Part shown: piece by piece, positions 25,001-40,000 of the stretch | Layout: the number at the start of each line of letters is the position of its first letter | Numbering within the stretch: position 1 is the stretch's first letter | NCBI GenBank assembly: GCA_026261815.1 | Contig: JAMPIT010000174.1 | Location: 7,998,001 to 8,062,000, forward strand | DNA length: 64,000 bases | Source of the DNA: Monarcha castaneiventris obscurior | Lineage: Eukaryota; Chordata; Aves; Passeriformes; Monarchidae | Reading direction: 5' to 3' | The notes under the pieces: generated by a model | The model's input: the letters and a program-made list of their open reading frames with translations, nothing else | Told to the model about the DNA's origin: nothing | The model's database searches: none | Program-made: the position numbers and the translations under genes

Positions 25001-28000
25001 ACCTGGGGGAAGGTTCTGTGAACCACTTGACATTTTCCACAAGCGAGGGTCACTGTATTTTTTCTGCTGTAAGTAGGAACTGTAGTTTGTTTCCCATTTA
25101 ACTAGAAAGTGCGATCTGCTCAAGTCAAGACCTTAAATCTTTGTGTTTGGGTGCCACATGTCACTGGGTCCAATAAGCAGTATTTTATTAGTAAAAATAT
25201 GTAGTATCTCTTTGGTCTGTAGTGTAAAGCAGTTTTCTTTCCTGAAGTAAATGCAGATACCAATATAAAATCATATGTTGTAGTTTAAATAAATTCCCAA
25301 GAAGTGTGAGATATTCATGCAGAGGTAGTTCTTTCAGGTTTGTATGGTAGGATTTTGAAATAATATTTTCAGAAAATGTTTGGTTGTCCACATAAAATTC
25401 TTTTATTTACTGTGGGCAACAGAAATGATAGATGTCATAAGATTTTGGTGGAGAGAAGATATGTAATAGGGCAGAAAATGCAATTTTCTAGGGACCTATA
25501 TTTTTTTATCTCAACAGCAATAATTCAAAAGAAGTAATGAACTTCAGAATTTAGATTTATATTGCTAGTAGTAAATAAGCCATGAAAGAAATGTGTTTCT
25601 ATTCCCTTTTTTCATTCTTGTCAAGATTTTAGGTGTACTGGGAATGCACATTTTTTTTACCCAAGGATAAATATGGATGTCTTCATGCTTCTGTTTTTAT
25701 TCTTCAGACTCCAAAATGTTATTTGCTTGAGTTGTTTCTGGTTTAAGCTGTACATATGCTACATAGCTGTTACTGCTGTGTGGGGTTTGCCTACAATACA
25801 TCCTTTAAATTTCTAGGCTGCAAACTATGGCAAGAAAAGTTTCTCTCAAAATTCAGTTCAATGAATTCCAGATGATAGCTAATTTTTTGAAAATATCAGA
25901 TCTTGCTTGTTTCTGAAAAATAATTTAGTAGTGGGAAAAGGTAACTCTCCTAGAAGTAAGCATGTAGTTACAGTGCTACTGTACTACATGCACTTTTAAA
26001 ATATAAGAAGAATTTTGGGGAAAAAATGAGCTTTCAGTGGTTGTTAAGGATATCATGACTTTGTTGTGATATTCCTGACTGGACTTGAATAATAATTCTT
26101 CCTGTCATAAGGCATGAGAATGTTGCTTGTCTAGGGATTGTATGTTTTTTTGGATGCAGAGCTGCTTGGGCTTCCTGGAAGCACATTTGAAGCAATAATC
26201 TCCAATTCAGTTTCCAGCAGCTAAGAATTAATTTTAGGTCCATGTGAGAGTGGAAGTTGACTTTGTCTATATAATATCGTTGTTTTTTTAAAAGGTTCTG
26301 GATAGAGCAGAGCAGCTGAGGGAAATGGAAGCAAACATCCTGCCAGCATTTCTTAGGCTTCAAGAGTTGGTAAGTGTCTGGAAAGAAATTATCATATGTG
26401 TCCTGCATATTGAAGGTAACTGAACATGTGGTATCTGTACATCCAGGCTCACAGATAAGTGATTCTTTAGATGAGAAAAGTTGCAAAATTAACCCTCACT
26501 CCCCCAAAACAGTGGTCAAAACTAGAAACCAAACTAGAATTTAAACATTGGGAGATTTTTATTAGACTCTTAATTTTTTTTTTTTAAATTGTGGTTAATG
26601 GTATCTTATTTACAATCTGACATGTTGTAGATTCTTTGGAGGCTTGTGTCAGATGTATAGCTGTCTTTTCTAGATTAGTCTTTTTAAGAATGAGATTTTC
26701 AGGAGACTAGCAGCTGTTTAATTTGGCTGGAGCTGCACAGCTCAGCAGCTGTGAATGTGATTTGACTTGGTAGAGTTTTCGCACACTTCTCCTGGAATTG
26801 TGCTGAGTAGGTTTCTGATTGGAGTAAACCACTGTGTGCTTTCCTTTCTCACTTCTGAAGCATCAAAGCTTTTGCCTTGAAATAAGGAAAAATGGTACAT
26901 TCTCTAAAAAGAAACTGAAGACAAAACCAGAAGTTGCTGGTACTTTGAAATGTCTGAACATGTAAATAGCTGAAATCATACTTGTTATCTCAAAGCTTTT
27001 ATGTGGTGCTCTTAATCTTCTGGTCACATTGATTCCTCTACTGAATGAAGACTGATTCACAGCTGTGTTCTTAATCCTGACAGCTGGTGCATGTTCTGTC
27101 TCTTTTTCGTCTGGTCTGCCCGTGTTCTGGGCTATGCTGCTCCTGAAGCAGAAACAACCTGTTCTGCAGAGAAAAGAGGCAAACTTGGGTTTATAATTGC
27201 TGTTCAGGGATCAAAACCCCATAGACTAAGACTTAAATGTTTCAGAGGAACACTCCCAAATTCAAAAGTAACCTCCAAATAAGCTTGTCTGTTTTCTTAA
27301 ATGCTGATATTCCAGTTGCCTCTGGATTATGGACTGAGGCTTTTTAAAACAACTGTGCAACCAGTGTTTCAGAGCAACGTTGTAGGTGCAAATCTACTGC
27401 ATCTCTTCCTTTCCTGGGGTGAAAACAGACCAGAAACTCCACTAGTAATAAAGGATATCATGGGACTGGAGGTTGCTGCTGAAGAATAGGTCATGGATGC
27501 TTGATTTTTCTTGAGAATTGTGGTGGCAAGTACTGAAGTTCTTCATACTGGATGATCAGTCAGGAAGTGAGCTGAACATGTCTTAATACTTCTGTCAGCT
27601 GAAACATTAGGAGTTCTGGGGGAGGAAACCAACAGAAAGAAATGCAGAAAGATACTTTCTTGCTGAAAGGGAAAAAAATATTTATGTTCCATAAAAAAAA
27701 GGAAGAAGAAACAGTAAAGAATATGGATGGGTGCCACTTCACCAAGAAGTGGGAAAAGTGAGTTAAAAACCAGAAGATTCTCACTAAATTTCAGGGAAGG
27801 GAATAGCATTTAAACTCCTTTTAAGTCATTCACAGCTCATATTCACAACAATGTCAATTCAGTCAGGTTCCTTCCTTTTGTTTTATGGAGGTGCCTCAAT
27901 AGTTTTCAAATGTCTTTCTGGAAGAACCATATTTAAAAACATCTTTTGTTATGCAGATGTTTTGGTATGGTTGCAAAAACCTTGTGAAGAGGGAGAAAGA

Positions 28001-31000
28001 CACATCATGTTCACAGAGAGTTTTAGCTTCATATTAAGTAGCTAATATTTTTAAGGGTGACCAAAATAAGGAATATTGTTTGTAATATGAAGCATTTTGT
28101 TACTTATTGACCAAAACATCCAACCTGAGGCAGGTATTTTGTCAATAAAAACTTGGTTAAAGAGAATATGTTACTGTGAACAGCCCCATTGCTGGTAACT
28201 GGTAAAATAGTTGGGAGAGTAAACAGGTAATACTGCGTGTTTGGTTTGGGATGTATGTGTTTGTTTTTAAAGACCAGATTGCCTTTAAAATAAAGTACAA
28301 GATAGCTTGGTTCCAGAAGAGCTGATATTTCTTTCTGCTTTTCCTGTTTGCTCTGAAAGTCTGTCTTTAATTACTAAAGTAAAATGTTCTCTTAATTTTG
28401 GGATGGAATCTATTTGGTATTGTGTATCACCCCATAAAACTTACATGTCAGTGAAATGGCAAGGGTTGGAGAGAAATATCATATAATTATGAAGATTTGC
28501 AAATGTATGAGCTGCTTGATTAGGCCAGCTGAAGCTTTAATACAAATTACTAGCATAGTAATAAACTCTAAATTCAATGATTTTCGTGAAACAGAAAAGT
28601 CACAATAATAATTTTTCTCATTGATGCTCTAACATGCACTGTTATTTTGTTATTTCTCTGCCTGTCACTCTCTCATTCAGTTTTTTCTCTTCCTGTGTAG
28701 ACTGACAGTAATGTGACAGTTGTCCTGCTCAGTGAAATAGTGTGGGAGCTGTTCCGCCCAAACGTTGGGTGCTTTGAGCCATTCACCATGTATTTTCCTG
28801 ATTACAGCATAGGTAAACTGATCTTTTAATCTGTTTTTTGGGCATTGTCAAAAGGCCATTCAAAAGTTGTTTGCATGTTTATCACTGTGCCTTTTACAGA
28901 ACCTGGAATAGGTAATAGCTACTGGAATGTAAAAGCCTATATTCACTCAACCTCCAAAGGTCTTGTCTTTTTCCACTTGACAGAATATCTCAAAGTAATG
29001 TTTTAATTCCATTACATTTGCTGGTTTAATTCCATTACATTTGCTGGTTCTTTAAATCAGTGTAGATTTTGGTGGATTTTGTTGGGGTTATTTTAGGGAT
29101 AGTTATTGTTTGTTTTCCACAAATGTGGTCAATTTATTAAGTTGGCTTTAAACAACATTTATTTTTGTTTAAACAGGACATCTGCAGAAGATCTTGTCTC
29201 AGAATCATCCCCCAGAATATTCTGCAGATTTCTACTCTGCATATATCAATATTTTGCTTGGTGTCTTCTACATGGTCTGTAGGGACCTGAAAGAACTTCA
29301 ACATCTGGTGAGATGAGCTTCTTTAGAGATGCTGTTTTGTTTTGGGCTGCCTTTTGCCAAATGAAAGTCTATATTTATTGTTGCTCTGAAAGTTAACATT
29401 TATTGTTGAATATGGACAAAGAGAAAATCAGAGAATATAGGATGTTTTGGGTTGGAAGGGACCTTAAAGATCTAGTTCCAACTCTCCTGCCATGGGTAGG
29501 GGCACCCTCCACTAGACCAGCCTGCTTAAAGCCTCACCCAGCCTGGCCTTCAACACTTCTAGGGATGGGGCATTCACAGCTTCTCTGGCAGCCTGTTTGT
29601 GTCTCACCACCTTCATAGTAAAAATGCCTTCTTTATATCTAGTGTAAATTTTCCCTCTTAGGGATTTGTTAGCTTAAAATGCAGTTGCCTTAGAAATCCA
29701 TAACAAAAGTTGCAGTTGTTTTGGTGGCTGTAAAGGGCTTCCAATGCTGTGTAGTTTTCTGGTAATACATTGAAAGTATTTGGAAAAAGGCATTTTAAAC
29801 AAATGATGTAAAAGTAAGCAAACTTAACAGAAGAAAATTAAATTACGTGGTGGTGACCTTTGCATAAGAAAAGCTTAATAACAATAACAAACATTATCTT
29901 ATCCAATTGTTATTTAAATAACTATACTGTAACATTATCTTATCCAATTGTTATTTAAATAACTATACTGTGTACAAGGAAATTTTACAAGTTTGATGTT
30001 ATCAGTGAGCAAATCGGTGCTCAAGAGATGATCTGAATGTTCTGCCTGTGTTTCCCTCAGGAACATGTTGCTAAATTTCAGCTGACCTTGTCTGTTAACT
30101 ATACAGGTTTTGTATTTAAATGGGATTGCCGGAGACAGAAGTAGAAACCAGGGTCACAGTTCTTGCAGACATGTACTTGAGTGGCTCTGCTTATGAGAAT
30201 TTAATTAGCTTTTGCTACTATTTGCACTATTTGCTTGTGCAACACTATGAAAATACTTATGTGATTGGACCCTAAATTCTTTATGTGGTTGACAAGTCTC
30301 TTCCATAGAAAATAGACACATAAAACTGAATGCAGGCTTCTGAACTCTTTAGTGTCTAATACAGACTCTAAATGTGTATGCTATTATGTGTGATTATTAA
30401 TGATACATTCTGGAATTTTATTATATTTATAAGTGGAAGTCACCGCACTGAGTTTTGTATATTAGCACAGAGATTTATTAAAGTGCAGTAGGACAAAAAG
30501 AGAATGAAATCTGAGGATTGGTGTTTTACAAAATTCTGTGTGATGTTGATTTAAACATTTTAGAAGAAAGTCTAGATTATAGTGTTGTCAAAAATCTCTT
30601 AATCTTACTTTAGGCAAAAGGAGTTCATTTGCATATGGAATATGTCAGCAGGTTTTTTTGTGATTGGTTGATTTTTAAAAAAAAATAATTTCTGCTCGTG
30701 TTTAAGTGTGCTGAACTTTTCCTGGAATGGAAAGTTTTAGGTGAAAATGAAGGGAGTAAGTTCATGAAAACATTTTTATTGCATTTATAACGATAAATTG
30801 TTATGTTAGTTTAAGAAAATGCAACCCCTTGAGTATAGTAAACAGATCTTGCTGAGCTCAAAGCCATGTAACCTCTGATAGATTACTTCTCTTTGTATTT
30901 TATGGTACAGAAATGTTGCAGTGTTTTACAGTATAATGTTTGTAAGCAAGTGGCATAATTATTGACTGAAAAAGAATTCGTTGGTTTTGCAAAGGAATGA

Positions 31001-34000
31001 ATTAACCCTGCTAGTTATAGTCTGTAGCTGGATCAGATAGGTAGTATTTTAATATGTTCTATTTTTTGCTTTCTGTAGGCAGCACTCAATTTTGCTAAAT
31101 ACTGTGAACCAGTGGTCAGAGGGGAAGGTAAGGCTGTGTCCTTAATTTGAGCGGGTGTATGAGAGCAGGTGCTGTTCAGTGGGTTGTGGTGAAGACTTTG
31201 CTTTGATCCTTGTGGTGTGGTGGCACAGTGGTTCTCAGGTCACAACAGCCTTGCTTGTTCCACTCACACCCAGTCATTAGCACTCGCAGCAGAAGTGGGA
31301 GGTGGTATTTCGTGGTGGCTTTTTAGGAAACAAAGATGGAAATACCCTGAAATTTTCTTCCCTCCTATGAATCTTTCTCCTCACTCAACCATCAGGATTT
31401 CTACAAAGTAATGGGATAAGTTATTTTTCTGTCGAGGCTAAGAGAAGACAGAAACCAAGAGGAGAGGTTCTGTCAAACTGACACAGATGATCTCAGAATA
31501 GTCATAGCGAAACAGCCTTGTGTGGCAGCATGTGCTTGCTGGATGGATGGTGGTGGTGCATCATCCTAAAGCAGCATGTCAGAGTCAGGATGTTAGACTG
31601 TGTCATGCCCTGACTGTTCAGGTGTCAGGGATGAGTTTTAGTGTTGTGTGAGTTAAATGTTTAATAGAGTTGATTCTGGCTTGGTGCAGCAAATGAACGC
31701 GACACCCGCAAACTCTGGAAAAATATTGAACCTCATTTGAAGAAGGCAATGCAGACTGTTTATCTCCGGGAAATATCCAGGTAATTTGGAGGGCATGGGC
31801 TTGTTTGCTTTGTTGAGGTTGCTGTTTTTAACAACCTTCCTCTCACTGTGTTTCATGGCTAGAATGTAATCTTTGCTAGATGTAATCTTTTTTCTTTAAT
31901 GTGCATTTCTTTCTTGCCATACACTGTTAGAAACAGTATGTCTCAGGAGGAAATTTAAACAAAATGGTATTTGTAGCATATAATGGATTCAATAAGTAAA
32001 GCAGTGGCAGCGGGTTTTGCTCTCCTTTTCAGTGAGGCTAGAGCCATTTTCTGTAATGTATGAAACTACTGAGCATGGGAATCCCTCACCAGAATATACA
32101 GACACAGTTTAAAACACACTTTGCCATGTTTGTTAGCTCGGCAGATCCTCACTGAACCAAGGATGTGTGCAAACCTCAAAATGCTTGAGTATCCGTGTTT
32201 CTTAGCTTTGTTTGATAGAGCTAGGTTTGTTTGCTGACTGTGCTTTCTGACCCTTTATTTTCTTTTCCAAGGGCAAATTTTTCTTACATGGAATTGCCAT
32301 TTTTGACAGCATTAAAATCTGGTGTCCTGTTAATGGCTTTTTCTTGTGCTATTGCTTTAGATTCCTTGTTTATTTTGTAAGCTGCCAGACTGCTAGCAAA
32401 AAGGATGGTGGTGTTCATTCACAGTGGTAATAATTGGCTTAGGTTTAATGTTCTCTTCACCTTTAAGATGAGTGATTCTGTTGTTACACCATGTAAAGAG
32501 AGATCATTCAGTATTGCTTGACTTCTTTATCTTGATAAAAACATACTGATTTATTTCCTTTGAATGTCATTGAGGCCGCAGGTTATTCTGGTCACAACTT
32601 GAGTGCATAGTAGAAGTCTTTGCTAATGTTTTAGAGATGTGATCATTCCTTCAAAAAGGGAATTGATTTTGCTTTGTGCAAGCTAGGCTTCACTGTACAA
32701 TGCAGCATTTTTTTGTTTGGCTCAAATATTTATTCAATATTGATCTTCATTACACAGTCTACTCGGGATCTTCCTGACTTTTTATATTGTGTAATTGCCT
32801 ACTCTAATTAGGTAATAATAAAAGATTATGATACAAAATAGCTTGTGAATTGTTTCCAAATAAGTAATTTCCCTTTACAGTTTTCTTTGATTATAAATTT
32901 GAGCTTGACTTGATTTTTATTAGAAATTTCAGCTGTCTAGCAGTTCTAGGATTTACTTCTGTGTACCAGTAAATGCTTGAGGAATTAAAATCACTGTATC
33001 AGTTTTTCTGGCCACAGAACTGTGATTACTCTGGATTTTTCTTGACCATGCAATTTATAGCAATAGAACTTTGCTATCAGCTGTTGTGCTACCTGAACGG
33101 AAAGGAAAACGAACCATTTCTTTCTGCCTGTAAAATAAACATTGGATAAAACCTTAACTCACTGATGAGTTGGTTTGTCATTCATTGTAATTTAAGTATT
33201 ACATGAGCTCTCATTACACTGTTTTCATAAGTTTTATGGCTTATGGCTGATTAAACCCTGTTTATGAAGAGCTTTAAAACACAAGCCAAAACAGCTTTAA
33301 CAAACTTACCTTTTTTTAATCCCCTTGTGGTATACAAAATTATCCAAAACATGAAATTTCTAGCAATGTCATTCCTTAAGGGAAGTTTTAAAGTGAATGT
33401 TTTTGCTGTTGTTTAAGAAAACACCAAACTACTTGGGGGCACTTTTCACTGACAGAATAATCCATCTTGATGACTTCCATTGACTTCAAAATTACATTAT
33501 GGAGTAATTATAGTATTTTTCTCACAAACATAAACAGTTATTAAGCAGATTAAAAAGAATCAAAACTAGTTTTACTTTTTTTCCAATTCTGCATTATACT
33601 TGAAACTTGGAACGCTGGAGATATTTGCTTACTCATGGTGGTTAGATGGGAAGAAGTAGGTATTTTACAGTTAGGTCTTTTATATCTTAATCAAGCATAA
33701 ATTTTTTGCTTTTTTTTTTTTCAAATACATAGTCTGCAGATTATTAAAATTTACGTGCAAGATAGTAAGACCTTGTATTTTTAATTATTCTCTCACTAAC
33801 TGTATCCTAGCTGGTGTCACAAATTTAAAATATACATATACCAAGCAGGTCGTTTTCTCTAAAAGACTAATAAATACTTCATTGTTATGTATTTACATTG
33901 TCTGTCTTTCAGCTCACAGTGGGAGCGTTTGCAACATGATGGTGGAGAGCCTGGGCAATTGAAAGGTATCAAGCACGATAACTGTGTAGGGGCTCGTAAT

Positions 34001-37000
34001 GTGGAATGTGCTTTTCAGTTTGGCTTGATCATTGTCATCTGAGAACACATGAATGAAACTACACAGACAAGGCTACCTGTTAGTATTCAGTTACAGTTTG
34101 GGGTAGTCGTGGTTTTGTGAGGTGTTCTACAAAGGACTGTTTTTCCCCTATTGTATATACTGGGAGTAACCTTTCCTAATATCCTTTGCAGGTAAAAGCA
34201 GTCTTCTTTACATCAGTATTTCTTATGTAAGAAGAGGTGAGGAGTGGCCTGACCCCTGATGGTCAAACCTCTGTGTGCCGGCTGGCAGAATTGTCCAAGT
34301 GGGGAAAAGAGAATGTTGTACCTGGTGTATTGCACTGGATTAGCACATTCCTAAACAAACACGTCCTGTGTTCAGATTTCTTGGCAAAGAGAAGTGTCAG
34401 AACTGCGAGTGTTCTCTCTGTTCTTTCCTCGAACGAGTAGAGCTTTGTTGATTTTGTACTTTAGACAGGCTGGAAAGTCGAGTCCTAATACATTTGTCAG
34501 CCTTCATTTACAATTTAGAAAGGAATACTAAAATACTTTCCTGGTGATGTCACTTGGTCATGGTCTTTTGACCGTTTGAAGTTTGGGAACACTTTTTTGT
34601 ATTATTTATCATGACAAATAATTTCTTTAGATAAATGTAACTATGATTTATAGTCTATATAGACTAGAGTCTATAAAGACTCCTATAATAGTCTTTATAG
34701 GAAACAAGACTGTTTCCTATATTTGGTTTATGATTGGTGAATTTTCAACATTTTTGAACAACGGAGTTTAATTCAAAGTGTTTTAATTACACTGCCTCCC
34801 AGGTGATCATGAAATATTTTGCCTGACAGCCCCAAGAAGGGAGACTTCATTTAAAATGCATTTTCATAGATATATGTAGTAAGAAAAAATTTCATGTTGT
34901 TAAACAGCATTTGATAGCAACATGCTTAAAAAGAAGTTCTAATAAATAAAATTATAACTCTAATAAAGGTATACATCATCAAATAGTTCATTGTCTGATA
35001 CAATGTTGGCTGACCAGAAGAATGGAGAAAAAACCAGATGTTTTTCTATTAAACTAAATTGTGTATCTGTAAGAGTTTATTTGGTGTTGCATTTTATAAT
35101 TAGCATGCAGTACAAGAGAATCTCTTGATTGTGAATGAAACTAAAACTGCTGCTCTTTTATGCTTATATGAGAGGAAATCATGACTAGCTGTTACCCAGG
35201 ATACTTATACTGTGGACCCTGAATCGTAACTTTTGAACATGTTTAATTCTTTGATCTTTATTTGCTGATATTTGTGGATTAAAGCATAGAGGTGCTTCAC
35301 AGAACAAGAAACTGTTGAAGTAAAAAACTGAGCAAAGAGGGCATGAGAGACTCTTTAATGGTTTCTGTAGTTAGCCAGCTGAGAAAGGATGGTTTGATGA
35401 TCATGTTCTTATGCATAAGCATGTAAAACAAGAGCAGGGGACTGTAGAGGTGAAAAATACAAAGTAAAAAAGAGGGGAAGCAAATATTCACTAGACTGTA
35501 GTTCTTTTGGGTTTTAATGTGTGTGTTTAATCTTAATTAAGTATACACGTATACAAAGAGGCAAAGTCAACTGGATCAAGTTTAAAATTTTTAAAACATT
35601 TTCTTTAGGATATAGAACAGTGGCTAAAAATTGTTAGATGAACTACTTTTCAGAAGTGCAGCACTTCTGCTTTCTTCACCATGTCAGCCTTGTTCCTGAA
35701 CAAGCTGTTTGGTGGTCTGGAGCAGTCTAAAGGTGGAGTCTTGAAAAAAATTGCCATTGTGTTTAAATAGCACTCTTCATCTGCCTTGTTTGCCCGAAAA
35801 ATTCCCTTAAATGAAAGTAGCCTGGAATTATTTGTATTTTTTTCAGGAAGATTTATGAATCTCTGATGCTTCACATACAGTTGCTGAGAGTTCAAAAAAG
35901 GTTTCAGAATGCTAGTTTTGTTTAGCTTTGTGCTAAAGCTTTGTTTAGCTTTAGCAAACCCTTCCCTGAGTTTGTATCTGTGACAATGGGGCTGAAAAAG
36001 TCGCCATACTCATTTGGTTGTGGCACTAGAGCAGGAGAGAAGGAAAAGAAGGAGAATGCAAGGGAGTCTAATTTGAAGTTTGTGGATGTTCAGGCTGGAT
36101 TTTGGTTAACTCAAACTGTTTGTTTATTTTATAGGACTTTCAGCACATACCCATGTGGAACTTCCTTATTACTCCAAATTTCTTCTAATAGCTGCTTACC
36201 TTGCCTCCTACAATCCTGTTAGGACAGATAAGAGATTCTTTCTTAAGGTAACAAGATTAATTTCTTTGTACTATTTACTGGATTCCTGCATACTGAATTT
36301 CCCAGTTTAAAACTCTTCAACTATTCATTTTGAGCTCTGTTTCTGTGCGTGCTTCATTTGACTTGAAGAGCAGCGTTTCTGTAGATCACACACTCTAATT
36401 GGTAATGATCACCTAGTGATTACAAATGTCTAATAAACCAAACTTCCTCCTCATGTCAAATTACGCATAACACTGTTACAGCATGAGCACTGTTCTTTGC
36501 TTTTCTAAGTTGATACAGCTTTGTTTTGAAAAGGTTTTAGTGGAGTGACTGCAGTGTCCTTAGTTATAAGCTACACTGAAATTTCCAGAGTAAGGTACAA
36601 ACCACAACTGCCTTGGCCTTTAATGAGGTAAAATGACTCAGTGCACTGTTAGATTATTTGTACAGTTCTAAGTTTTCTGAAACAGAAACATACAAGCAGT
36701 TGCTTTTGCAGAAGATGTGGTTACATTGGTTGGTATGTGTTGTGTTGAAATGGTGGTAATGAGTGTTTTAGGATGAATGTGTTAATCGTTACTACCAAAT
36801 CCTGGGCTAAACATCCTTTTCTGTAAGATCCTGCCATGTACAAGTTGGGTTTGTTTTTTCCTTCTTTTTTCTTCTGGCATAAGTTGTGGTTATACTGCAG
36901 ACAATGCTGGGGTGCAGTTGTTGTTGTCTATCTCTTTCTGACCCAAGATCTTCAAGCTCCTCAAGCCTGTCTCATTGCCTCATTTTGAGCTATTAATTTG

Positions 37001-40000
37001 GGAAAATGTAAGTGGGAAGACAGATATCAGAAAAGCGATCAGGCAGATGGGCTTTATGCATTTTACCATCTCTTACAGTATGAAGTGACACTTGCATGTG
37101 TATATAAATGAATGGTATTCATGATGGGTAGGTGTAACCAATTAAAGAAAATGAGGGCAGGACAAATTTGTAAAAATATTATTTTCTTCCCTCTTCAAGA
37201 AAAAAAAAAACATAGATACACATTTTGAGGAGTCACTGCAGTTCCTAGTGATGATATGCTAGTACATTTTCAGTTCAAACTCTGGTATGATTTTACAGAA
37301 AGCTGTAGGTATTTCACCCTTCTGTTTAGTCCTTTCCTGCATGGAGGGTTACTTGTATTAAAGCCTTATTCTTTGTACTTGGCTGGAACATTTTCTTTGT
37401 TAGAGATTTATTTCCTCAAGAATTGTTTCTACACAGAAATGGGAAAGTGTGCAAGAGTCAAGTCTGTAGAGCATGTTATCAAAATGTGCCATATCTTCCT
37501 TGTGTTCACTGAGCAACCTTTTCAACTTAATTCTTCTCCTTTCTCCTTTTTTAGTATCTCTGAGTGAGTTCCTACTCTTGCACATGAACTGTACTAAACT
37601 TCTGTACAATAAACATGATTTTCTAAGGTTTTTGAAGCAGGGACCATGAAGCTATTTCTCAGTGCTGTCAGATAGTTTTCCTAAGAACTGGTGAATCAGA
37701 AGTCACCGTTTTTCCTGCATGTCATTTGGTATCAGTTAGTCCTTCATCAGGTCTGAAATTGAACTTCAGAAATAGCTGCACCTCAAAGCCCAACAAAACC
37801 AACACTTTTGGTGGGGTTTCAAGCTGGGTATTTTTGAGTCATGTGAACAGTGAAAATATAATACAATTTTTATCAATTTTGTAATGAGATTCAGAATAGA
37901 TTACAGAAAAGTATCTTCTGGAGTGATTTAACTAAGGACTAGTAGAAGCAAAAGGGATGCAAACAAAAGATGGTGATTGAGCTGCTCATCTGCACGGCTC
38001 TGTAGATGCTAGGCTGTACTACAGCTAAAAATAAAGTCACAGTTTGGGGCAGCCTGGAATGCTAACAGCATTACAGAGCAGGGAAGTGATAATTGGTACC
38101 ACTGCTGTTAGTTATGTGAAAATTCAAGAGCTTTGCAGTAGATTGAGAGAAAAATACGAAGCTGGTTTGGAAGAAAGTCTTTAAAACAAGAAAGAATAGC
38201 AACATAAATGAAATCTTTAATAGAAAACATCATTAAAAGCCAATTGAAAATTAGCTCTTAATTTCATGGGTTTTTGTGCTTGCACAGAAATAGGGCACCA
38301 TATATACCACACGGAAATCCCAGCATAACCTGTAAAATGCATGAATGCAGTTGGTTTTGATCCATCCCAAGCATGCTGTGTAACCTCAGATTTGATCACT
38401 TTCCCCTCTGAAAGGTCATGGTTATCACTGCAGTCATTTTTCCAGTCATGATAAAATGATTACTTTGCTCTCTCTAAGTGTGTGTGATATGTATTAACTG
38501 AATTAACTGGGTTTTTTAACCAGAAAAACCATGTGAAGTGAACCTAAGCCCTGTCTAATACTTAGCTCTTCAGAGGCCAGTGAAGAAAAGCCACATTTAC
38601 TGAGATAATTTTGACATGGCTGGGTATTGAGGGCCACAAATACTGAGTACAAGATTTTAAACATTATAATGAAAAAATAATTCCTTCGAGTTATTTTTTT
38701 CCCTGATTCATTGAGCATGCTTATAAGGTATACTTCTCAGGGCTGTGGAAAAAATAATCAGGTGATTATTTTGAGAAATAGCACTTTACTGTGTTTAAAA
38801 AATATTACAACTTCCTCTAATTTTGCATCACTTACGCCTCATCCTTCATGTCTCTCTTGGGTTTTTTTGTTTCTTTTTTAACCCATTCATTTGTAATGCC
38901 GTTTACTATATTTCTTCCATGTCTTGCCCTCACATTTTCAGTTGAGATCCAAGAGCACTTGATTATTTTATTTTGATAGTCCTTCCTTTTTTAAGGAAAT
39001 TTTAAAAAGGTGCAGCTTTCAATTACATTCGTTTCTTCAACACCCACCCCTACCCCTTCTTCCTCCCCCTTCCTCCTTCCTTTTGTCATTTAGCTCGAGA
39101 ACCTTGAACTACCTTTGTATTGTATTGATTAAATTCCTGGTTGTCATTCTGCCAACTTGTGTACCGTCCGAATTCTAAAATAGGGTCAATAAAAGGTGAA
39201 AATTCCTGTGGATTTTATACAGGGATACATTTTAGAAATTAAGATAGTCATCATCTGTCTTTTTCATTAGATGATTGAGGATATGAGGAGGATGAAGTAA
39301 TGAAGTCGTATTAAAAACAAATTTTTACTACTACTTCTCATCAGTTCCTGAGTAGATTTTAAAAAAACAAAACTTATGCATGTTACCAGAAAATATTAGC
39401 ATGGTGTGTTTTGGCTTTGCACCACTTGGGACAAGGTGAAGCAAAAAGTAAGGCAAGTGTAATTTTAGGGCTTATAGTAAGAATGATTGGTAGTAACATC
39501 AAAGGCAAATACTGGAAGTGTAGTAAAGAAGTGGACCTGGCGTAACATACTGCCATTTGTAGTGTATACGTTCTTCGTTGATTGTTTTAATTATCTTTGC
39601 TCTTGTCTGTTGTTTGCAGCATCATGGGAAAATTAGAAAAACCAACTTCATGAAGAAGCATGAGAAGGTATGTATTTTATCTTTCTAAGCTGAACTTGGC
39701 AGCAAGTATTTTCTTTCTTCTGTGCTTGTGGGTTTGTATTTCATTTTGTGTCACTGATTACTGTGGAAACAGCAGAATTGCAGAAATAACAAATTTTGGT
39801 GCACTTGTTTTGTGTGATACAATTTTCTGTGAGATACAGACATTTTTATTTTATTGAAACTGTAACATGAAATTGTCTCCTAAAGCCGTATTTTTGTGTA
39901 CAACAAAGTGCGTTTCATAAAGCCTATTTACAGGACATCATCATAAGTGGAGTAGCCAAGTATCAGCATTTCTCTCAAAAAAAATTTATATTCCTTAAAG

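Larger units (their letters stand above)
29308..31078 (+). other. ORC5: ORC5 intron between coding exons 6 and 7
   Basis: Contains a minus-strand CR1 fragment and a perfect 41-bp tandem duplication, both listed separately. The rest is AT-rich without recognisable features. The acceptor is GCTTTCTGTAG. Confidence 0.9.

Noticed and set aside
26034..26486. 150-aa minus-strand open frame
   Set aside because: Antisense shadow of ORC5 coding exon 4 and its flanks.
29403..29618. 71-aa open frame
   Set aside because: Lies inside the minus-strand CR1 fragment.
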